This document shows positions 27,092-34,790 of a stretch of DNA of 50,118 nucleotides, one piece after another (position 1 is the first letter of the stretch; each line of letters opens with the position of its first letter). A program made the translations under genes and the position numbers. Source of the DNA: Planctomycetales bacterium (GTDB lineage Bacteria; Planctomycetota; Planctomycetia; Isosphaerales; Isosphaeraceae); the NCBI GenBank assembly GCA_027451885.1, contig DAIDHX010000064.1, positions 1-50,118 on the forward strand. The letters are read 5' to 3'. The notes below the pieces were generated by a model that made no database searches, was not told where the DNA came from, and saw nothing but the letters and a program-made list of their open reading frames with translations.

Positions 27092-28336
27092 ATGCTGTTC
27101 TCGAGGCGACAGGCAGGTTCGAGCCAGTTGAGCGTGGGAACCCTCAGCGCGGGTCTTTTCACGCTTTTGCTGGTCGCAAGCACGCGGGCGTATCCAGGCG
27201 CGGACTCGAAACCCACGCCCCCATCTTCCCCCATCAAGGCCAGTTCCACCCCCATGTATCTGGGCAACGCGCACGGCGTTGCGGTCTTTCGTCCCGCCGC
27301 CATCCTGAAACGACCCTGGGGCGAACCGCTGGGAACGTTCCTGGCGGAGGGCCTGGGCAGCAGCTTCCGGGACGTCCAAAAGGAGATCAAGCTCGACTCC
27401 AGCAAGCCGGGGCAGATCTATCTCGAGACCGCCAACATCGCATGGGGCACGGGTGACTTCAGCTTGCAAATGAAGCCCAAAAAGGACCAGCTCTCCTCAT
27501 TCTGGATGGGCTTGAAGAACCCGCTTTTCCGGACCGTCACCCCGTTCGACTGGTTGGAATGGATGCACCAGTTCGGGATCGAGACAATCAAGACCCAGTC
27601 CGGCGAACACACCTACTACCAGCTCAAGGCCAGGCAAGGCACCCCCTTTCTGAACCCGAATAACCCGCTTATCACCTACGAGAAGGGAGTTGTCCCCTGC
27701 CTCTACGTGATCGACGAACGGACAGCGTGGTTTCCCGGCGAGGAGCTTCTCAAAACGCAGCTTTCGCAGGCTGCCCCGCGTGGGCCCGAGTTCGTGAGCG
27801 CGGAGGAATGGGAGAAGGCGTGCCAGGGGGCGATCTCGATCTTCATTGACGAACATGGCGGATCGATGCTCAGAGAGCTCAAGGCGGCCGACCCCTACAG
27901 TCGGTTTGTACTGGAAAACCTCTTCGTCGGCATGAATCGCCTGACCCTCACCCTGCACGACTCCGACCCGCTTGGGTTCTCGATTCTGGCGGATTGCGGC
28001 GATCACGACACCGCGGTCGGGCTCGCTCGCATTTATGAATTCGCGGCAAGGGCCGCGCTCGCGGAGATCGAGTTCGACTTTCTCGAAAAGCCCGAACTGG
28101 ATCGACCGGGCGCACCCGAGCGCATCGTGCAGAACATCCTGAAGAGCCTGAAGGCGTCCTGCGGCGACCGCACGCTCACCGTGGTCGCCAGCGAGCCGGT
28201 GGAGCTTCCCCTGGCGGACCCGGGTGTCACACGCACGGGAGCCGAAAGCGCACGCCCAAACGCCTCTCCCACTGAAGCCGGCCGGAACCCTGAAAAGGCT
28301 CGGAAGAGCGTGGGCGAACCGGCCGGGAAGCCGTGA
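27092..28336 (+). CDS. Secreted protein of unknown function
   Basis: A 414-residue protein starting at an ATG with a strong AAGGAGG seven bases upstream. The N-terminus MLFSRRQAGSSQLSVGTLSAG continues into a hydrophobic core (FTLLLVAS) and an Ala-Tyr boundary, a typical signal peptide. The mature part has phrases such as HGVAVFRPAAILKRPWGEPL, ISIFIDEHGGSML and VLENLFVGMNRLTLTL. These give it the look of the planctomycete proteins that open with a short extracytoplasmic domain, but I recognise no defined fold and no catalytic motif. The last ~55 residues are low-complexity (Glu/Arg/Pro/Ala). It is divergent from glcD. A longer in-frame start (26912) is rejected for lack of a ribosome-binding site. 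Periplasmic or outer-surface location is likely. Confidence 0.75.
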   Translation: MLFSRRQAGSSQLSVGTLSAGLFTLLLVASTRAYPGADSKPTPPSSPIKASSTPMYLGNAHGVAVFRPAAILKRPWGEPLGTFLAEGLGSSFRDVQKEIKLDSSKPGQIYLETANIAWGTGDFSLQMKPKKDQLSSFWMGLKNPLFRTVTPFDWLEWMHQFGIETIKTQSGEHTYYQLKARQGTPFLNPNNPLITYEKGVVPCLYVIDERTAWFPGEELLKTQLSQAAPRGPEFVSAEEWEKACQGAISIFIDEHGGSMLRELKAADPYSRFVLENLFVGMNRLTLTLHDSDPLGFSILADCGDHDTAVGLARIYEFAARAALAEIEFDFLEKPELDRPGAPERIVQNILKSLKASCGDRTLTVVASEPVELPLADPGVTRTGAESARPNASPTEAGRNPEKARKSVGEPAGKP

Positions 28337-28608
28337 TCCTCGATCGAGGGCAGACGGGCCGGAACGCCTCGGTATGACCTGCCGGGACGCACGACGGCTA
28401 CTTGACGATTCCAGGCGTAGATCTGGGAACCCATGCTCGACGCGTGAGGACGCATCCCCCGCGGCACAAACCGCCGAATCGTAAACGGACGCCTTCCCGG
28501 CACGACCCGCCCAGCCGGCAATGGGCCTCGGGATCGAGCGACAGCCGCAGCCGAATCGCATCGTCACCTCCCGCGCTGAGTTCGGCTTGTCGCGGCGCGC
28601 TGGCCTCG

Positions 28609-28965
28609 TATTTTCCGCGCGCTGGGTTCGCTTCGCGCGAACGCGTTGGGTTCGGTTTTTCGGCGCGTTGGGTTCGCTTCGCGAATGTGAGTAACTTCTT
28701 TCCTGACATGTGATTAATTCGATTCTCCGCGCTTCTTTTCCGCGCGCTGGGTTCGGTCCGCGCGAACGCGTTGGGTTCGGTTTTTTGGCGCGTTGGGTTC
28801 GGTCCGCGCGAACGCGTTGGCTTCGGTTTTTCGGTGCGTTGGGTTCGGTCCGCGCGAACGCGCTGGCTTCGGTTTTTCGGCGCGCTGGGTTCGCTTCGCG
28901 CGAACGCGTTGGGTTCGGTCCGCGCGAACGCGTTGGCTTCGGTCCGCGCGGGCGCAATGGGTTCG
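28609..28965. repeat. Alternating 24/22-bp repeat array ending in TTGGGTTCG
   Basis: Two kinds of unit alternate on the plus strand. Unit A is 24 bp: GTCCGCGCGAACGCGTT followed by GGGTTCG, with CTT replacing GTC in some copies. Unit B is 22 bp: GTTTTTCGGCGCGTT followed by GGGTTCG. The first block is B'-A-B (28609-28676). After an AT-richer 57-base interruption comes a second block (28734-28965): B'-A-B-A-B-A-B-A-A-A'. Exact A copies begin at 28756, 28802, 28848, 28894, 28918 and 28942; B copies at 28780, 28826 and 28872. Copies differ by only one or two bases. Each A unit can fold CGAAC/GTTCG over a 7-base loop. Units are contiguous, so this is not a CRISPR array. Confidence 0.9.
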
Positions 28966-29043
28966 GTTCGCACTCGACGCTTCTCCTTGAATACATTCAT
29001 TTTACGGAGAGCCTTCGTTCGATTTTGCGCCGCGGTTGCGGCC

Positions 29044-29134
29044 TCACTTTCTGACAAGCTTTGGCTTCACTTTCTGACAAGCTTTGGCTTCACTTTCTGA
29101 CGCGCCTGGGTTCGATTTCTGGCGCGCCTGGGCT
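29044..29134. repeat. 23-bp tandem repeats
   Basis: Two identical copies of TCACTTTCTGACAAGCTTT+GGCT (29044-29066, 29067-29089) are followed by a diverged 22-bp copy (29090-29111) and a diverged 23-bp copy (29112-29134). The last copies carry GGCGCGCCTGGGCTCG, which resembles the tail of the B unit in the neighbouring array, so both arrays may belong to one repeat family. Confidence 0.85.
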
Positions 29135-29929
29135 CGCTTCGTCGGCGCGGAAACAACGCCTTCGACCGCGCCTCCGATACGAGCACGCAGTGCGCGCTCG
29201 TGCGTGCATTCGTGCCAGGTCTGCCCCTCAACGCAGGCGCCCAGCCGGTCACAAAACGAACACGAACCACGGGCGAAGTGCTCAGACCCGGCCCGCATTC
29301 GCCTTATTGCTTCATCGACTCGAGATTCGCCGAGGTGCTTTACGTGAGTCGTGGAAGGTGGAAGATGGAAGGCTCAGGTGCCTTGCGGGGTCTTCTCACC
29401 CTGAATCTAACGCACGCCGGCGCGACCCGAATCAAGAACCTTCCAATTTCTGCTCGACCTGGTCGGCCTGCGCAAGGACTGCGGGTTCTCGCGAAAATCC
29501 CCATCCTGACGGCCTCGGCCGCGCTCGATACCCGGGCCTTGTCGACACGGAGAACGGCGTCCTCTTCCATCGTCGCAGCGTAAGCGAGTGCGTGGGAGCG
29601 GGGCACCCAATCGAAGCACGGAGCGCAGTCGGGCGTGTTCTTGGGCCGATGCGAGGCGGCCCCGGCGCGGGTGTGGCGGGCATTCCTCCATCCTGGCCGT
29701 GCGCCGGCTCCGCGCCTGGCTGATCGAACCGTATGTAAGCGACTCAGGCATAGGGCGCTTGGAGAGGGCATTCACGGTCACGTATCTGGGAAGCTCGCAT
29801 GCGTCCGCCTGGGCGGGCAAAAGCCCAGCTCCACACGCCACGCGGCGGGACCGTTTCTCGAAGATGGCCGCCTGATCCCCCCCAGTAAACCTGGCGACAT
29901 CCGCTCTGCCGGCGGTCGGTCGCTCGGGG

Positions 29930-29958
29930 TTGCCCGAAATGGGATTCCGCGATACTGT
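29930..29958 (+). promoter_or_regulatory. Candidate promoter for the GT4 glycosyltransferase
   Basis: TTGCCC and TACTGT are 17 bases apart, about 73 bases before the ATG at 30031. The -35 lies in the 13-mer GGGTTGCCCGAAA, which recurs at the -35 of the methyltransferase candidate promoter (39573). Confidence 0.4.
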
Positions 29959-30030
29959 TCGGCCGCGTTCGCCGACGCGTGGCATGAGGCCGCGGATTCC
30001 GTCGCGCCCCGCAGAACCGAGGAGGCCGGC

Positions 30031-31269
30031 ATGGATGCCGCTCGCGACCTCGCCTTCGCATCTCAACGCCTGATTCGGTCCAGCGCGACTCCGCAAACAG
30101 GGCTTCGCGTTGCGCTCGTGCATGACTGGCTGACCGGCATGCGCGGGGGTGAAAAATGCCTGGAAGTGCTCTGCCAGGCGTTTCCGAACGCCACGCTGCA
30201 CACGCTGCTCCACCGCCGGGGCTCGACCTCGCCGCCGATTGAGCGGATGCAAATCCGCACCTCGGCTCTTCAGCGCCTGCCGGGGGTCTCTCGCTACTAC
30301 CGCGGGCTGCTGCCGATCATGCCGCTCGCGGTCCGCACGCTCACCATCCGCGACGTGGATCTGGTCGTCAGCCTGAGCCACTGCGTGGCCAAGGCCGTCG
30401 TACCGCCGCCGGGCGTGCCGCACGTTTGTTACTGCTTCACACCGATGCGCTACGCCTGGGATGGACGAGACGCTTACCTGGGACGCTGGAGCCCTCGATC
30501 GCTCAAGCATCGCATGGCGTCGACCTTGCTCAATCACCTGCGTGAATGGGATCGCGTGACCGCGGCACGGGTGTCGCACTTCATCGCGATCTCGCGAACG
30601 ATCGAGGATCGCATCGCGCGCTGCTACGGCCGCGCGAGCAAGGTCATCCAGCCCCCCGTCGATGTTGGCTTCTACACTCCCGGGCCAAACCGGGAAGCCC
30701 GCACGAATGCCTACCTCATTGTTTCCGCTCTCGTGCCTTACAAACGCGTGGACGACGCGATCATCGCTTGCTCGCGTCTTGGCAAATCGCTCGTTGTGAT
30801 CGGCGAGGGACCGGACAGGCACAGACTTGAATCGATCGCGGGCCCAACGGTGCGGTTCCTGGGCTGGCAGCCGAATGAGGTCATCCGGGACCACTACCGC
30901 GCCTGCCGCGCCCTTCTGTTCCCGGGTGAGGAAGACTTCGGGATTGTGCCCATCGAGGCGCTCGCCTGCGGTGCGCCGGTCATCGCGCTCGGCAAGGGGG
31001 GCGCGGCGGAGACGGTTGACGACCAGGTGGGCCGAATCTACCAACTGGAAGGCGTCGATGCGCTCATGACAGCCATCGAGGGATGGGAGAACGACGGCTG
31101 CCCGCACAACCCAGCGCTCGGCCGGGCGCGCGCCGAAACGCTGTCAACCGACGTATTTCGAGATCGGCTGCTCGACTATCTGAACGAAGTGGCGGCGGAA
31201 TCGCGTGCGACGGGAGCCCCGCCCGCGCCTCACCTGCGGTTCTCACGCACGCGCACGACCCGCACCTGA
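30031..31269 (+). CDS. Glycosyltransferase family 4
   Basis: A 412-residue GT-B glycosyltransferase. The N-terminal domain shows VALVHDWLTGMRGGEKCLEVL and the middle YCFTPMRYAWDGRDAYLG and HFIAISRTIEDRI. The C-terminal donor-binding domain shows LIVSALVPYKRVDDAI, VVIGEGPDRHRLE, VRFLGWQPN and the EX7E motif in EEDFGIVPIEALACGAPVIA. These are typical of GT4 mannosyl/glucosyl transferases acting on lipid-linked sugars in surface polysaccharide synthesis. Sugar and acceptor are unknown. ATG 30031 is supported by GGAGG six bases upstream; a longer open frame from 29635 runs through the non-coding region and is not used. No other polysaccharide genes are adjacent. It is convergent with rplS. Confidence 0.9.
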   Translation: MDAARDLAFASQRLIRSSATPQTGLRVALVHDWLTGMRGGEKCLEVLCQAFPNATLHTLLHRRGSTSPPIERMQIRTSALQRLPGVSRYYRGLLPIMPLAVRTLTIRDVDLVVSLSHCVAKAVVPPPGVPHVCYCFTPMRYAWDGRDAYLGRWSPRSLKHRMASTLLNHLREWDRVTAARVSHFIAISRTIEDRIARCYGRASKVIQPPVDVGFYTPGPNREARTNAYLIVSALVPYKRVDDAIIACSRLGKSLVVIGEGPDRHRLESIAGPTVRFLGWQPNEVIRDHYRACRALLFPGEEDFGIVPIEALACGAPVIALGKGGAAETVDDQVGRIYQLEGVDALMTAIEGWENDGCPHNPALGRARAETLSTDVFRDRLLDYLNEVAAESRATGAPPAPHLRFSRTRTTRT

Positions 31270-31295
31270 GGCGCCTGGCTGGTTCCGGCCGGGCC

Positions 31296-31745
31296 TTAGC
31301 CTTCCGTCGCGGCCTTTTCCTTCGCCGCCTTGCGGCTGGCAGCGCGGGCGGCCTTGCGTTCGGCCTTGGCGGTCTTCGCCTCGGCCGAGGCGGTGGGAGC
31401 ATAGCGCTCCTTGAGGCGCACAGCCTTACCAGAACGCGACCGCAGGTAGTAGAGCTTGGCCCTGCGCACCCGGCCCGATCGCTTCACCACGATGTCCGCG
31501 ATGCGCGGCGAATGCAGCGGGAACTTACGCTCCACACCCTCGCCCTGCACAATCCGCCTGACGACGAACATCTCACGCGGCCCCGCTCCCGAGCGGGCGA
31601 TCACCACGCCGTTGTAAATCTGGATCCGCTCCTTGTCGCCTTCCAGAATCCGGACATGCACGTCGACCGTGTCGCCGATTTCGAATGAAGGGACCGACCC
31701 CTTTAGTGTGGATTTTTCCACGAGATCCATGAGACGGTTTTGCAT
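31296..31745 (-). CDS. rplS: 50S ribosomal protein L19
   Basis: L19 at the 30S-50S interface. The family core is present (FEIGDTVDVHVRILEGDKERIQ, FVVRRIVQGEGVERKFPLHSP, RAKLYYLRSRSGKAVRLKE). At 149 residues it exceeds the usual ~115-120 because of a Lys/Ala-rich C-terminal tail (~118-149), probably disordered and RNA-binding. ATG 31745 follows AAAGGA by ~8 bases. It is the last gene of the ffh-rpsP-trmD-rplS operon; a hairpin with a T5 tract lies in the 107-base gap before it. Confidence 0.95.
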   Translation of the reverse strand: MQNRLMDLVEKSTLKGSVPSFEIGDTVDVHVRILEGDKERIQIYNGVVIARSGAGPREMFVVRRIVQGEGVERKFPLHSPRIADIVVKRSGRVRRAKLYYLRSRSGKAVRLKERYAPTASAEAKTAKAERKAARAASRKAAKEKAATEG

Positions 31746-31803
31746 GACAGGTTCCTTTCGGGCGCGCCTGCGCGTGACTTGTCTTCGAGTCGGTTAAGAT
31801 ACG

Positions 31804-31825
31804 AAAAAGCTCGCCTGGATGCGAG
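31804..31825 (-). terminator. Hairpin plus T-tract between trmD and rplS
   Basis: Read on the minus strand: CTCGC-ATCCAG-GCGAG then C and TTTTT, 28 bases after the trmD stop and 59 bases before rplS. The stem is only five pairs but GC-rich, so it may be a weak terminator or attenuator controlling L19 relative to the genes upstream. Confidence 0.45.
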
Positions 31826-31852
31826 TTGCGATCCGAGGCTGAGCGGTTTTTT

Positions 31853-32524
31853 CTACGAGTGCTGCGACCGCCTGTGCGCGGCTCGCCAACGAGCGATGGC
31901 GGCGTGGTCACCGCCCAGGAGAATCTCAGGCACTTCGCGGTCGCGAAACACGCGAGGCCGAGTGTATTGCGGGTATTCCAGTCCTCCGTCCGGTCCGAAC
32001 GATTCATCGACGGCGCTTGAGGCGTCGCCGAGGACGCCCGGGATCAACCGGGCGACCGCATCGACGACGACCATCGCCGCGACCTCGCCGCCGGAGAGGA
32101 TAAAATCCCCGACGGAGAGCAAATCGGGCTCGAGAATTTCGATGATCCGCTCGTCGAAGCCTTCATACCGCCCGCAAAGCAAGATAACCCGCTTTTCGGC
32201 GGCCAGTTCCTGGGCGTGGATCTGGTCGAAGCGTCTGCCCTGGGGGGAGAGTGCGATCAGACGTCCGCGAGGCTCGGCCGCGGCCCTGACGGCCTCGACC
32301 GCGGCGACGACCGGGGGCGCCATGAGGAGCATGCCCGGTCCGCCGCCGAAGGGACGGTCGTCGACCTGTTTGTGCCGGCCTTCCGCCCACTCGCGAATGT
32401 CGTGGCGGTGGATTTCGACCAGCCCCCGCCGGATCGCCCGTGCCAGGATACTCTGGCTCAGGAACCCATCGAACACACCCGGCAGGATCGTCAGCAGATC
32501 GAATCGAATCGCCGCCCCGGACAT
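31853..32524 (-). CDS. trmD: tRNA (guanine-N1)-methyltransferase
   Basis: Methylates G37 at N1 in tRNAs reading CNN codons, using SAM bound in a trefoil knot. Visible: FDLLTILPGVFDGFLSQSI at the N-terminus, the block DDRPFGGGPGMLLMAPP, and the knot LLCGRYEGFDERI...VGDFILSGGE. The 223 residues are short for TrmD (~240-255): the sequence stops right after ARWRAAHRRSQHS, where most members continue into a segment with RRPDLL. The catalytic Asp and knot lie well before this point, so activity is plausible. It starts at ATG 32524, 19 bases after rpsP. rimM, normally between rpsP and trmD, is absent. Confidence 0.94.
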   Translation of the reverse strand: MSGAAIRFDLLTILPGVFDGFLSQSILARAIRRGLVEIHRHDIREWAEGRHKQVDDRPFGGGPGMLLMAPPVVAAVEAVRAAAEPRGRLIALSPQGRRFDQIHAQELAAEKRVILLCGRYEGFDERIIEILEPDLLSVGDFILSGGEVAAMVVVDAVARLIPGVLGDASSAVDESFGPDGGLEYPQYTRPRVFRDREVPEILLGGDHAAIARWRAAHRRSQHS

Positions 32525-32543
32525 GGGGACACCCGACCTTTAC

Positions 32544-32867
32544 TCACGCCTGGGCCGCGGGCTCAGGCGCGGGGGCAGTGGCGGGCGCGACCGGGAGTTC
32601 CCAGGGCTCGCCCGGACCAGGCTTCTTGATCCCCTTCTTGTTCAGCAAAACCTGTACCTTGTGCGACGGAATCGCGCCGACCGAAAGCCAGTATCGAGCG
32701 CGATTCGCGTCGATCACCGTCTGTGTGTCCGCGTTCTTGCACATGGGGTCGTAGTGCCCCAGCTCCTCGATCGGGCGGCCATCGCGGCCGGTCCGGGAAT
32801 CCATCGCGCAAATTCGGAAAAAGGGACGATGCCTCCGTCCCATGGCCTTCATTCGCAATCGAACCAC
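32544..32867 (-). CDS. rpsP: 30S ribosomal protein S16
   Basis: S16 family: VRLRMKAMGRRHRPFFRI at the N-terminus, then DSRTGRDGRPIEELGHYDP and ARYWLSVGAIPSHKV. 107 residues, with an Ala/Pro-rich tail. It starts at GTG 32867, preceded by GAGGAG about eight bases upstream; the start position matches the family because the second codon is Val. It lies 149 bases downstream of ffh. Confidence 0.96.
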   Translation of the reverse strand: MVRLRMKAMGRRHRPFFRICAMDSRTGRDGRPIEELGHYDPMCKNADTQTVIDANRARYWLSVGAIPSHKVQVLLNKKGIKKPGPGEPWELPVAPATAPAPEPAAQA

Positions 32868-33016
32868 GCTCGTTCTCCTCTAGGGCGATCTCGCTCGGGG
32901 TACGCGTCTCCACGCCGCACCGGGCGAGACGGCGAACCACCGATTTCAACATAAAAGGGATGACTCTTCCAGACGGTTCGTCGAAAAGTCGCGGGAACCC
33001 GGTCTGGTTGCTCGTC

Positions 33017-34528
33017 TCATGCCGAGGGTTGGTCGCCGTCTCGGCCGTTTTCGCGGTCGCGCATTTCCCGCCTGCGTTTGCGTTCTTCCTTCTCGCGCTG
33101 CTTGCGGAGCTTTTCGCGCTCCTTGGGCGAAAGCCGTTTGCCGGTGCCCACCTTGCCGGCGCTGATCATGGCCTGGGGGTTCATGGCGGCGGCCTTGCCC
33201 AGGCCCGTAAGCGCTCGCAGCCGATCCATCATGCTCATCTGGGCCATCTGGCGGGCGATGGTCGCCATGGCATCGAACTGCTTCACCATACCTGAGACGT
33301 CGGATGGATCGACGCCCGCTCCGGCCGCGATCCGCCGTCTGCGTGAAAGATCGATCATCGAGGGATCGGATCGTTCCGCCGGCGTCATGCTGTCGATCAT
33401 GCCCTCGATGAGCTTCATTTCGCGGTCGGCATCGACCCCGCCAAGCGCCTCGGTCGAGATCTGACTGAAGCCGGGGATTTTGCCCATGAGCTCGCGCATC
33501 GAGCCCATTTTCTTCATGTTCACAAGCTGCTTGCGGAAGTCATCGAGGTCAAACTTCCCGCGGGCGAGGCGTTCTTGCTGGCGCTGGGCTTCCTCGGCGT
33601 CCATGGCCGACTGGGCCGCTTCCACAAGGCCGACCACATCGCCCATCCCGAGCATCTGACCGACGAGCCGCTGGGGCTCAAAGGGCTCAAGACGATCGAG
33701 TTTTTCCCCCTTGCCGATGAACTTCACCGGCACGCCCGTCACCTTGCGCACGGAGAGCGCAGCACCGCCACGCGCATCGCCATCGAGCTTGGTCAGGATC
33801 ACACCGTCAAGCTCAAGAACCTTGTTGAACGCGCTTGCCGATGCCACCGCATCCTGGCCCGTCATGGCATCGCAGACAAAGAACACCTGATGCGGCTTCG
33901 CTTTTTTCTCAATCTGGGCGAGCTCATTCATGAGCTCGTCGTCAACGTGCAGCCGGCCCGCGGTGTCGAGAATGATCGTGTCCCGCCCGGTTCGGTTCGC
34001 CTCGGCGACCGATTGCTGGCAGACCGCGACAGGCGTTGCGCCTTCCTGGTTGTAAACCGGTACCTCAAGCTGGCGGCCGATGACCTTGAGCTGCTCCACC
34101 GCCGCCGGTCGCTGCAGGTCGGCGGCCACGAGCATGGGCTTGCGCCCTTGCGACTGGAGCAGCTTGGCCAGCTTGCCGCACGTGGTCGTTTTACCTGAGC
34201 CCTGCAAACCGCAAAGCATGATCACCGTTGGGCCGTTCTTGTCGAACCGGATCGAGGGATCGACCGGGCCCATGAGCTCGACAAGCTCGTCATGCACGAT
34301 CTTGACGATTTGCTGCTCGGGCCGAATGCTCTTGATCAGCGATTCGCCGACCGCTTTCTGCGTGACCCGGGTCATGAACTCGCGGACAACGTCGATGTGG
34401 ACGTCGGCCTCGAGAAGCGCTGTGCGGACCTCGCGCAGGCCCTCGTTGATATTCGCCTCGGTCAGGACTCCGCTCTTGCGGAATCGCTTGATCGCGTCGC
34501 CTAGCCGCTTCTGAAAATCGTCAAACAT
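33017..34528 (-). CDS. ffh: Signal recognition particle protein Ffh (SRP54)
   Basis: GTPase that binds signal sequences of nascent membrane and secreted proteins and delivers them to FtsY. N domain ~1-90; G domain with GLQGSGKTTTCGKLA, DLQRPAAVEQLKV, DTAGRLHVDDELM and TKLDGDARGGAALS; methionine-rich M domain with MGSMRELMGKIPG and the RNA-binding block RRRRIAAGAGVDPSDV. The 503 residues exceed the usual ~450 because of a basic tail (KLRKQREKEERKRRREMRD). ATG at 34528. It opens the ffh-rpsP-trmD-rplS operon and has a good promoter candidate upstream. Confidence 0.97.
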   Translation of the reverse strand: MFDDFQKRLGDAIKRFRKSGVLTEANINEGLREVRTALLEADVHIDVVREFMTRVTQKAVGESLIKSIRPEQQIVKIVHDELVELMGPVDPSIRFDKNGPTVIMLCGLQGSGKTTTCGKLAKLLQSQGRKPMLVAADLQRPAAVEQLKVIGRQLEVPVYNQEGATPVAVCQQSVAEANRTGRDTIILDTAGRLHVDDELMNELAQIEKKAKPHQVFFVCDAMTGQDAVASASAFNKVLELDGVILTKLDGDARGGAALSVRKVTGVPVKFIGKGEKLDRLEPFEPQRLVGQMLGMGDVVGLVEAAQSAMDAEEAQRQQERLARGKFDLDDFRKQLVNMKKMGSMRELMGKIPGFSQISTEALGGVDADREMKLIEGMIDSMTPAERSDPSMIDLSRRRRIAAGAGVDPSDVSGMVKQFDAMATIARQMAQMSMMDRLRALTGLGKAAAMNPQAMISAGKVGTGKRLSPKEREKLRKQREKEERKRRREMRDRENGRDGDQPSA

Positions 34529-34571
34529 GTTCGTTTCTGGCGGTGCGGTGAAGGTCGTTTTGTGTCACCGA

Positions 34572-34600
34572 AGTATAAGTGCACGGCCAGGAAGTGACAA
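34572..34600 (-). promoter_or_regulatory. Sigma-70-like promoter of the ffh operon
   Basis: On the minus strand TTGTCA, a 17-base spacer, then TATACT; the predicted transcription start is ~37 bases before the ffh ATG. This is the best consensus match I found in the window. Confidence 0.6.
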
Positions 34601-34790
34601 CCGCCGGTCTCGCTCAGCATCGCGTGGGGGCTTCGTCCGCGCCCTCTCGCCCGGGCTCGCACCCATATTGAAGCCATCTCCCAGTCGCGTGAATTCACGC
34701 CTGGCGTCCACCTGACTTGCGGATTGAGAGGGGATCGGGGATGAGGCATTGGATTGCGAGAGAGGCACGCCTCCGAAGTTCCACCGGGCC

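Larger units (their letters stand above)
28337..30030. other. 1.7-kb region with no convincing gene, containing repeat arrays
   Basis: Between the secreted-protein gene and the glycosyltransferase, no frame has a recognisable protein with a plausible start and ribosome-binding site. The stretch opens with a 12-base palindrome CCTCGATCGAGG (28338-28349) two bases after the stop codon. It then holds two blocks of short tandem repeats (28609-29134). The remaining ~900 bases (29135-30030) show no feature I can support apart from a candidate promoter near the end. It could be a decayed locus, a recombination-prone spacer or an unrecognised non-coding RNA region. Confidence 0.6.

Noticed and set aside
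28609-28965. CRISPR-like array
   Set aside because: Repeat units are contiguous with no unique spacers, two unit types alternate, and no cas gene is in the window.
27497-28996. Long minus-strand open frame rich in Arg, Pro, Asn and Thr
   Set aside because: It runs antisense to the secreted-protein gene and through the repeat array; the apparent repeat protein is the array translated in a chance frame, with no ribosome-binding site.
29635-30030. N-terminal extension of the GT4 gene
   Set aside because: GT4 homology starts shortly after the ATG at 30031, which has GGAGG upstream; the extension is Arg/Ala-rich read-through.
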